Of a DNA stretch of 6,983 nt, positions 1 to 6,983 are shown in pieces. Location: contig JAMOOS010000278.1 of NCBI GenBank assembly GCA_027065245.1, forward strand, positions 1 to 6,983. Reading direction: 5' to 3'. The notes under the pieces were generated by a model that saw only the letters and a list, made by a program, of their open reading frames with translations, searched no databases and was not told where the DNA came from. A program made the translations under genes and the position numbers. The stretch comes from Desulfuromonadaceae bacterium. GTDB taxonomy: Bacteria > Desulfobacterota > Desulfuromonadia > Desulfuromonadales > Desulfuromonadaceae. Numbering within the stretch: position 1 is the stretch's first letter; every line of letters begins with the position of its first letter.

Positions 1-1
1 A

Positions 2-2596
<2,595 letters not shown>

Positions 2597-2624
2597 ACTC
2601 GAGTGCAATAAGCAATTTTTAATA

Positions 2625-2639
2625 AACCAAGTAATGGTT
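2625..2639 (+). other. Small leader hairpin competing with the greA-leader terminator
   Basis: AACCA (2625-2629) and TGGTT (2635-2639) form a perfect 5-bp stem around an AGTAA loop. The right arm contains the GGTT (2636-2639) that is also the base of the terminator stem downstream, so the two hairpins cannot both form fully. The terminator's own right arm carries a second AACC (2663-2666), giving two copies of AACC that compete for one GGTT. This has the layout of a weak attenuator switch. The small hairpin is much less stable than the terminator, so a regulatory role is inference. Confidence 0.35.
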
Positions 2640-2676
2640 GCGGGTGGAGAAAATCTGCCCGTAACCTTTGTTTTTG
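2636..2676 (+). terminator. Intrinsic terminator in the carB-greA gap / greA leader attenuator
   Basis: GGTTGCGGG (2636-2644) pairs with CCCGTAACC (2658-2666) in a 9-bp stem with one G-U pair. The 13-base loop can itself pair AGA with TCT. The stem is followed at once by TTTGTTTTTG (2667-2676), the T-rich run expected of a Rho-independent terminator. It would end car transcripts. It also lies about 40 bases into the leader made from the predicted greA promoter, so it would produce an untranslated RNA of roughly 75-80 bases when read-through fails. E. coli greA has a comparable leader terminator that gives the GraL RNAs; similarity here is in plan, not demonstrated in sequence. Confidence 0.75.
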
Positions 2677-2700
2677 CAGGAAGGATAAAAGGGAAGCTCT

Positions 2701-3177
2701 ATGTCACACTCAGTGCCAATGACGCCGGAATGTTACCAGCGTTTGCAGGACGAACTGAAAAAACGGATTACCGTCGACCGCCCCAAAGTGGTTCAGGATA
2801 TCGCCGAGGCGCGCTCTCACGGTGATCTGTCGGAAAACGCCGAATACGATGCCGCCAAGGATCGTCAAGGCCATATCGAAGGACGTATTGCTGAACTCAA
2901 CGACAAACTGGCACGCGCCGAAGTGATCGACCCGAAAAAGATCGACTCGGATAAAATCGTCTTTGGCGCCACGGTTACCCTGTTTGACGTCGAGCAGGAG
3001 GAAGAAGTGGTGTACCAGATTGTCGGCGAAGACGAGGCCGACATCAAGGCGGGCAAAATTTCCATCACCTCACCGGTGGGCAAGGCGCTCATCGGCCACA
3101 CTTTTGACGACGAGGTGCGTATCAGTGTGCCGTCCGGCGTTAAAGTGTACGAAATTACCGACATCGAATATAAATAG
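2701..3177 (+). CDS. greA: Transcription elongation factor GreA
   Basis: GreA enters the secondary channel of RNA polymerase and stimulates cleavage of the 3' end of backtracked RNA so that elongation can resume. The 158-residue product has the family's normal length. Residues 1 to about 78 form the antiparallel coiled coil, and its tip carries GDLSENAEYDAA. D42 and E45 match the two acidic residues (D41/E44 in E. coli) that help hold the catalytic metal in the polymerase active site. From about residue 84, FGATVTLFD through TSPVGKALIGH is the FKBP-like C-terminal domain that docks on polymerase. The ATG at 2701 is preceded by AAGGGA (2689-2694) six bases upstream, and no in-frame extension has support. 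Expression is probably set by the promoter in carB and the leader terminator. Sequence style is closest to Geobacter-type GreA as I remember it. Confidence 0.98.
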   Translation: MSHSVPMTPECYQRLQDELKKRITVDRPKVVQDIAEARSHGDLSENAEYDAAKDRQGHIEGRIAELNDKLARAEVIDPKKIDSDKIVFGATVTLFDVEQEEEVVYQIVGEDEADIKAGKISITSPVGKALIGHTFDDEVRISVPSGVKVYEITDIEYK

Positions 3178-3188
3178 GACGGGCGGCC

Positions 3189-3383
3189 ATGATTGACGAG
3201 CAGACAAAAATTGCGCAGATTCTCACCATGCACCCCAAAGCGGCGGAAGTTTTTCGTGAATATGGGCTGGAATGCCAGGGTTGTTCCGGTGCCAAACACG
3301 AATCGCTGCGTCAGGGCGCCATCAACCACGGTCTTGATGTTGAGGAACTGATGCAGAAGCTCAACGCCCTGTTGCAGGAATAA
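3189..3383 (+). CDS. DUF1858 small disulfide/redox protein (hybrid-cluster-protein-associated family)
   Basis: This small 64-residue protein begins 11 bases after the greA stop. GGA of a weak Shine-Dalgarno overlaps that stop, so it is probably translated from the greA transcript. The pattern TKIAQILTMHPKAAEVFREYG, then CQGC (C29 and C32), then a helical tail ending in ELMQKLNALL fits the DUF1858 family, also called the hybrid-cluster-protein-associated redox disulfide domain. These proteins are small, helical and carry a conserved CxxC that could form a reversible disulfide or bind a metal; their biochemical role is not established. There is no signal peptide or membrane segment, so it should be cytoplasmic. 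No hybrid cluster protein gene is in this window. The family is frequent in anaerobes, which supports the host guess. The family call is firm; function is not. Confidence 0.88.
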   Translation: MIDEQTKIAQILTMHPKAAEVFREYGLECQGCSGAKHESLRQGAINHGLDVEELMQKLNALLQE

Positions 3384-3392
3384 TCTGAATCA

Positions 3393-3410
3393 GGCTGCGG
3401 CAACGCAGCC
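3393..3410 (+). other. Perfect hairpin with GCAA tetraloop before recG
   Basis: GGCTGCG (3393-3399) and CGCAGCC (3404-3410) form a perfect 7-bp stem closed by GCAA, a GNRA tetraloop that strongly stabilises RNA hairpins. It starts ten bases after the DUF1858 stop and ends 19 bases before the recG ATG. The following bases (ATCTGTGATC) are not a T-tract, so it is not a standard terminator. It occupies the place where a ribosome binding site would be expected, and none is visible there. It may affect recG translation, RNA decay or Rho access; any role is inference. Confidence 0.6.
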
Positions 3411-3429
3411 ATCTGTGATCGTTATCTTC

Positions 3430-5544
3430 ATGAGCGGCAATAGAGTAGCCAGCACTGTGCACGCCCCGCTTACCTATATAACCGGTATAGGGGAGCGGGT
3501 GTGCGCCAAGCTGGCCAAACTTGGCCTGCACACCATCGAGGATATCCTCTATCATCTCCCCCTGCGTTACGAAGATCACCGTCATATCGTCAGCATATCT
3601 CAACTGCGACCGGGCGAAAGCGCTCTGTTTTGCGGTCGTATCGTCAGCAGCGGCGAAGTGGGCAGCAGGCGTGGCCGAACCATCTACGAAGTTATCATTG
3701 CCGATGACAGTGGCCGCATCATGCTCAAGTGGTTTCACTATCGGCGCGACTGGATGGAAAAAAACTATCGCAGCGGTCTGCAGGTGCTGGGCACCGGTGA
3801 GGTAAAACAATTTGGCGGGCGCCGTGAGATCATCCACCCTGAAATAGAATTTTTCTGTGGCAGCGAGCCACCGGCACGTCAACTGGCCATTGTGCCGGTC
3901 TATCCACTAACCGAGGGAGTAAGTCAACGCCAGATGCGTAAATTCTGCCAGACGGCGGCGCAACTGTACTCCCGGCTGGTGGTGTCGCATCTGCCGGACG
4001 AGATCGCCGCTCGCCAGCAACTGATGGCGCTTAACGAAGCGCTGTTGCGTGTCCACTGTCCGCCCGACGACAGCGATATTACCATTTTGGCAACCAATCG
4101 TGATCCCGCCCGGCGCACCTTGATTTTTGATGAGCTGTTTTATCTGCAACTGGGACTGGCACTGCGACGCAAAGGAGTTGCGCTACAGCAGGGAACTGCC
4201 TTTGCCGTAAACCATGTGTACACCCGCCCGCTGGTAAAAATGCTGCCGTTTCAGCTTACAGCGGCGCAAAAACGGGTACTGACAGAGATAAAAACCGACA
4301 TGATGGCGCCGCGCCCCATGAACCGCCTGCTGCAGGGCGATGTGGGCAGCGGCAAAACCATTGTGGCGCTGCTGGCGGCACTTATCGCCATAGAAAACCA
4401 CGCTCAGGCAGCGGTGGTGGCACCGACGGAGATTCTGGCAGAGCAGCACTTTGCCCAGTTTGAAATGTGGCTGCAACGCCTCGGGCTGCGCGCGGCACTG
4501 CTTACCGGCTCCACCACAACGGCAGAACGGACACAGATGCTGGTGGCGCTGGCCGATGGCGAGATCCACCTGCTGGTGGGCACCCATGCCGTATTGCAGG
4601 ATGACGTGCAGTTCAAGCGTCTCGGCCTGGGTATTATCGATGAGCAGCACCGTTTTGGCGTACAACAGCGCAATGCGCTGCGCAAAAAAGGGGATAATCC
4701 CGATATTCTGGTGATGACGGCCACCCCCATACCGCGCACCCTGTCATTAACCGTGTATGGCGATTTGGCTCTCTCGGTTATAGATGAGCTGCCAGCCGGG
4801 CGCAGTCCGATAAAGACCAGAGTTATCGACAACCGCAAACGCCCGGAACTGATAAAATTTATCCGGCGCGAACTGGACAGGGGGCGCCAGGGATATGCTG
4901 TTTATCCGCTGGTGGAAGAAAGCGATAAATCAGATCTGACCGCTGCCAGCGCCGCACTGGAGACCCTGCGCGCCGAGTTAGGCGGCAGCTACCGCCTGGA
5001 GCTGCTGCATGGCCGTATGGCCAGCAGAGAAAAAGAGGCCATTATGCAGCGCTTCAAGGCCCACGATATCGACCTGCTGGTGGCAACTACAGTGGTTGAA
5101 GTCGGGATAGATGTACCCAATGCCACCCTGATGGTGATAGAACATGCCGAACGGTTCGGTCTGGCGCAACTGCATCAGCTGCGTGGTCGGGTAGGGCGGG
5201 GCAGTGCGCAAAGCTTCTGCATACTGGTACATTCGGAGCAATGCGGTCGCGACGGGCGTCAGCGCCTGCAGGTGATCGAAAACAGCAGCGACGGCTTTGT
5301 TATCGCCGAAGCCGATCTGCGCCAGCGTGGCCCCGGCGAATTTCTCGGTACTCGTCAGGCCGGGATGGCTACATTCCGGGTTGCCGACATTCTGCGCGAT
5401 GCTCATCTGTTAGAACAGGCGCGTAAAGAGGCATTTGCATTTATTGACCAGGCGGATATTTTCCACGACGCCGCCTATACCGAGTTGCGCCACGCCCTTA
5501 TGGTGCGCTGGGGGCAGCGGCTGGAACTGGCTAGTGTCGGATAG
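3430..5544 (+). CDS. recG: ATP-dependent DNA helicase RecG
   Basis: RecG is a monomeric superfamily 2 double-strand DNA translocase that regresses stalled replication forks and branch-migrates Holliday junctions, D-loops and R-loops. From ATG 3430 the product has 704 residues (E. coli 693). An N-terminal wedge region starts with the helix-hairpin-helix-like TYITGIGERVCAKLAKLG and LPLRYEDH, followed by an OB-fold around ADDSGRIMLKWFHYRRDW. Helicase motifs follow: Walker A GDVGSGKT (303-310), TEILAEQH, GTHAVLQ, the DEQH box (404-407) and TATPIPRT (430-437). The second RecA lobe has LLHGRM, VATTVVEVGIDVPNA and QLRGRVGRG (583-591). The family TRG-type translocation region ends near GPGEFLGTRQAG (634-645). 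An upstream in-frame GTG at 3415 would add five residues. Neither start has a clear Shine-Dalgarno; the ATG aligns better with the E. coli N-terminus. All motif residues I checked are intact. Confidence 0.97.
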   Translation: MSGNRVASTVHAPLTYITGIGERVCAKLAKLGLHTIEDILYHLPLRYEDHRHIVSISQLRPGESALFCGRIVSSGEVGSRRGRTIYEVIIADDSGRIMLKWFHYRRDWMEKNYRSGLQVLGTGEVKQFGGRREIIHPEIEFFCGSEPPARQLAIVPVYPLTEGVSQRQMRKFCQTAAQLYSRLVVSHLPDEIAARQQLMALNEALLRVHCPPDDSDITILATNRDPARRTLIFDELFYLQLGLALRRKGVALQQGTAFAVNHVYTRPLVKMLPFQLTAAQKRVLTEIKTDMMAPRPMNRLLQGDVGSGKTIVALLAALIAIENHAQAAVVAPTEILAEQHFAQFEMWLQRLGLRAALLTGSTTTAERTQMLVALADGEIHLLVGTHAVLQDDVQFKRLGLGIIDEQHRFGVQQRNALRKKGDNPDILVMTATPIPRTLSLTVYGDLALSVIDELPAGRSPIKTRVIDNRKRPELIKFIRRELDRGRQGYAVYPLVEESDKSDLTAASAALETLRAELGGSYRLELLHGRMASREKEAIMQRFKAHDIDLLVATTVVEVGIDVPNATLMVIEHAERFGLAQLHQLRGRVGRGSAQSFCILVHSEQCGRDGRQRLQVIENSSDGFVIAEADLRQRGPGEFLGTRQAGMATFRVADILRDAHLLEQARKEAFAFIDQADIFHDAAYTELRHALMVRWGQRLELASVG

Positions 5545-5553
5545 GGAACGTAG

Positions 5554-6780
5554 ATGAAACGATTTCAGGCAGATTTTCGTGCCATAGCGCAATTTGGCGC
5601 ACTGGACAATGGCGGTGTAACCCGCCTGGCGTTCAGCCGCGCCGACAACGACGCCCGCAACTACCTAATCAGCGCGGCGCAGCGCAGCGGTTACGACGTA
5701 AGCATTGATGCCGGGGCCAACATCCACATTGTCCGGGCGGGGCAAAACAGCAGCCTGGCGCCTGTTGTCATGGGCTCGCATCTGGATACCGTACCGCACG
5801 GCGGCCATTACGACGGCGTGGTGGGTGTGCTTGGTGGCCTGGAAGTGCTGCGGCGTCTGGATGACGCTGCCATCAGCACAGAACGGTCAGTGGAGCTGAT
5901 CAATTTTGCCGCTGAAGAATCGAGCCGTTTCGGCGTAGCCAACATCGGCAGCAAGGCGCTGACGGGCAAACTTACCAGCGCCATGTGCGACACCATCACC
6001 GATAGCAAAGGCAACAGCCTGCGCCAGATTCTGGCCGCCGCCGGCAATGATTACACCGAGATGGCTGCTCAGGTGCTCAATCCCGGCGATATCAGCGCCT
6101 TTGTCGAACTGCACATAGAGCAAGGGCCGGTGCTGGAACAGCGCCAACTGGATATCGGTGTGGTGACGGCCATCGCCGCACCCAGCCGTTTCAGAGCAAC
6201 AATCCGCGGTCGCTGCGATCATTCCGGCAATACCCCCATGCACATGCGCCGCGACGCACTGGTAGCGGCAGCCATGATAGTAACCGAGGTGGAACAACTG
6301 GCCATTCACGGCGGTGAACACACCGTGGCTACCGTTGGCGTTCTCGACGTTCATCACGCCGCCATCAACGTGGTGCCCGGCGAAGTCGATCTGCTCATCG
6401 ACATTCGCGACAGCAACGACACCGACAAGCGAAAAGCAATTGCCCAACTGTACAAAGTATGTAAGCGCATCGCCGCCGCGCGCGATATCACCATCGACCT
6501 GAACACCATCAGCGACGACAACGCCGTCACCTTAGACAGTCAACTGGCCGATACCATATTCAATCTGGCGCAGGCAAACGGGCTTAAAGCAACAAAAATG
6601 ATCAGCGGCGCCGGACACGACACCATGTATATGGCCGCCATCGCTCCGTCCGCGCTGATCTTCATCCCCAGCATAGCCGGCATCAGCCACAACATCGCCG
6701 AAAAAAGTACCCTCGAAGCCATTGCCGCCGGGGTAGACCTGCTTTATCACACGGTATTGCACCTGGCGCAAAGGCGATAA
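5554..6780 (+). CDS. Zn-dependent M20-family amidohydrolase (N-carbamoyl-L-amino acid hydrolase / allantoate amidohydrolase type)
   Basis: This 408-residue cytoplasmic enzyme belongs to the hydantoinase/carbamoylase branch of the M20 metallopeptidase-like family. Members cleave carbamoyl or ureido groups from N-carbamoyl amino acids, allantoate, ureidoglycolate or beta-ureidopropionate, releasing ammonia and CO2. All five expected metal ligands are visible: H76 and D87 in SHLDTVPHGGHYDG, E122 in FAAEESSRFG (E121 as catalytic base), H187 in ELHIEQGP, and H379 in GISHN. The lid/dimerisation domain has DHSGNTPM (222-229) with H223, then N272 and R285, positions that bind the substrate carboxylate in relatives. 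Length matches the family (about 400-415). The ATG lies 9 bases after the recG stop, and its Shine-Dalgarno AGGGAA (5543-5548) overlaps that stop, indicating co-translation with recG. The exact substrate cannot be read from sequence; HyuC/AmaB, AllC and ureidopropionase are all possible. Confidence 0.9.
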   Translation: MKRFQADFRAIAQFGALDNGGVTRLAFSRADNDARNYLISAAQRSGYDVSIDAGANIHIVRAGQNSSLAPVVMGSHLDTVPHGGHYDGVVGVLGGLEVLRRLDDAAISTERSVELINFAAEESSRFGVANIGSKALTGKLTSAMCDTITDSKGNSLRQILAAAGNDYTEMAAQVLNPGDISAFVELHIEQGPVLEQRQLDIGVVTAIAAPSRFRATIRGRCDHSGNTPMHMRRDALVAAAMIVTEVEQLAIHGGEHTVATVGVLDVHHAAINVVPGEVDLLIDIRDSNDTDKRKAIAQLYKVCKRIAAARDITIDLNTISDDNAVTLDSQLADTIFNLAQANGLKATKMISGAGHDTMYMAAIAPSALIFIPSIAGISHNIAEKSTLEAIAAGVDLLYHTVLHLAQRR

Positions 6781-6796
6781 ACAAAACTCATAACGA

Positions 6797-6857
6797 CACC
6801 TCACAGCTCAATGGATTTTGCGCCCCTGTGTTACAGGTACGGGGCTGTGGGTGGCGC
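6797..6857 (+). other. Large GC-rich stem-loop with alternative folds, downstream of the hydrolase gene
   Basis: CACC-T-CACAGCTC (6797-6809) pairs with GGGCTGTGGGTG (6842-6853): 12 bp with one bulged T and one G-U pair. The loop contains a second perfect hairpin, CCTGT-gtt-ACAGG (6825-6837). Competing pairings exist: GCCCC (6822-6826) with GGGGC (6841-6845), and GCGCC (6820-6824) with GGCGC (6853-6857). It begins 17 bases after the hydrolase stop and could protect or end the operon message. No T-tract follows on either strand, so it is not a typical intrinsic terminator. It could also be a repeated extragenic palindrome, which one window cannot show. Confidence 0.5.
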
Positions 6858-6862
6858 AGAAA

Positions 6863-6902
6863 GTAAAGTTTACATAATATATATTATGCGACATATTGTG
6901 CG
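6863..6902. repeat. Cluster of AT-rich palindromes and a direct repeat, candidate operator
   Basis: Three elements lie end to end. GTAAA-G-TTTAC (6863-6873) is an 11-bp palindrome. CATAATATATATTATG (6873-6888) is a perfect 16-bp palindrome. ATATTATGCG (6881-6890) recurs as ATATTGTGCG (6893-6902) with one change, 12 bases apart. The half-site ATATTRTG is therefore present three times, once inverted. Relative to the predicted start near 6934 the cluster spans about -71 to -32, where activators or repressors bind. The GC-poor composition contrasts with the flanking DNA. I cannot assign a regulator family. Confidence 0.5.
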
Positions 6903-6918
6903 TAGTTTTTGTGTCGTT

Positions 6919-6934
6919 TGCTATACTATGCCGT
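6919..6934 (+). promoter_or_regulatory. Predicted extended -10 promoter for a gene downstream of the window
   Basis: TGC-TATACT (6919-6927) matches the extended -10 form TGn-TATAAT with one change, giving an expected start near 6934. No good -35 hexamer is found at 16-18 bases upstream; the repeat half-site ATATTGTGCG occupies that place, as at promoters that need an activator. A second, weaker -10-like element (TATGCT, 6942-6947, or TAGATT, 6947-6952, preceded by TGC) lies just downstream. The 203 bases after the hydrolase stop otherwise hold no complete gene. Confidence 0.5.
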
Positions 6935-6975
6935 GGGAATTTATGCTAGATTCAATAGAGAGCAACGGTGTAGGT

Positions 6976-6983
6976 AAAAGGGA
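6976..6983 (+). promoter_or_regulatory. Probable Shine-Dalgarno of a gene starting just past the window end
   Basis: AAAAGGGA at the very end of the window resembles the AAAAGGGA six bases before the greA ATG, so a start codon is expected within about 5-10 bases beyond the window. An alternative start is ATG 6943, with GGGA at 6935-6938 four bases upstream. It is open for 13 codons (M-L-D-S-I-E-S-N-G-V-G-K-R) to the end, but it would leave almost no leader if transcription begins near 6934. The gene's identity cannot be read from here. Confidence 0.35.

Noticed and set aside
2634..2825. 63-residue frame starting with ATG in the greA leader hairpin, a possible leader peptide
   Set aside because: No Shine-Dalgarno precedes it, the ATG is inside the terminator stem, and the frame runs out of phase through the first 125 bases of greA rather than stopping before it.
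2865..3329. 154-residue minus-strand frame across greA and the DUF1858 gene
   Set aside because: It is antisense to two convincing genes with no ribosome site or recognisable domain.
3393..3410. Intrinsic terminator between the DUF1858 gene and recG
   Set aside because: The stem is strong but is followed by ATCTGTGATC, not a run of T, so it is reported only as a hairpin.
6873..6902. Known operator types such as Fur, FNR or NrdR boxes
   Set aside because: The palindrome shares AT-richness with Fur and NrdR boxes but not their specific consensus or paired spacing, and lacks the TTGAT-N4-ATCAA form of FNR.
6943..6981. Start of a coding region at ATG 6943
   Set aside because: Only 13 codons are visible and transcription probably starts only about nine bases upstream. 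A better ribosome site lies at the window end, so it is mentioned only as an alternative.

Overview
This 6,983-base window is ordinary chromosomal DNA from a Gram-negative bacterium with moderately high GC. All recognisable genes read left to right and are tightly packed. The order is carB (5' end cut off by the window), greA, a small CxxC protein of the DUF1858 family, recG, and a zinc-dependent M20 amidohydrolase of the N-carbamoyl-amino-acid hydrolase/allantoate amidohydrolase type. The GreA sequence, and a DUF1858 redox protein lying between greA and recG, suggest an anaerobe of the Desulfuromonadales/Geobacter-Pelobacter type. That assignment rests on remembered family resemblance, so it is an inference; carB-greA adjacency is also common in gammaproteobacteria.

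Layout: 1-2596 is the last four fifths of carB. 2597-2700 is a 104-base leader before greA. It holds a 9-bp hairpin followed by a T-tract, and is preceded by a near-consensus sigma70 promoter buried in the last codons of carB. 2701-3177 is greA. The DUF1858 gene (3189-3383) follows after 11 bases. A 46-base gap with a perfect GNRA-loop hairpin leads to recG (3430-5544). The amidohydrolase (5554-6780) follows recG after only 9 bases, with its Shine-Dalgarno overlapping the recG stop. 6781-6983 has no complete gene. It holds a long GC-rich stem-loop, a cluster of AT-rich palindromes and repeats, an extended -10 promoter, and what looks like the ribosome binding site of a gene starting at or just beyond the window end.

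How the genes work together: carB makes carbamoyl phosphate for pyrimidines and arginine. greA rescues backtracked RNA polymerase, and recG remodels stalled replication forks and branched DNA. These are housekeeping roles, and no single pathway links the whole set. The spacing suggests that greA, DUF1858, recG and the hydrolase can be co-transcribed from the promoter inside carB, subject to the terminator in the greA leader. The hydrolase removes carbamoyl/ureido groups from small molecules. Its nitrogen-metabolism link to carB is suggestive but not shown.

I found no mobile element, CRISPR array, tRNA, rRNA, defence locus or clearly new multi-gene system. The most interesting content is non-coding: the greA leader (promoter, competing hairpin and terminator, resembling in plan the GraL arrangement of E. 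coli greA) and the repeat-rich control region at 6797-6930.
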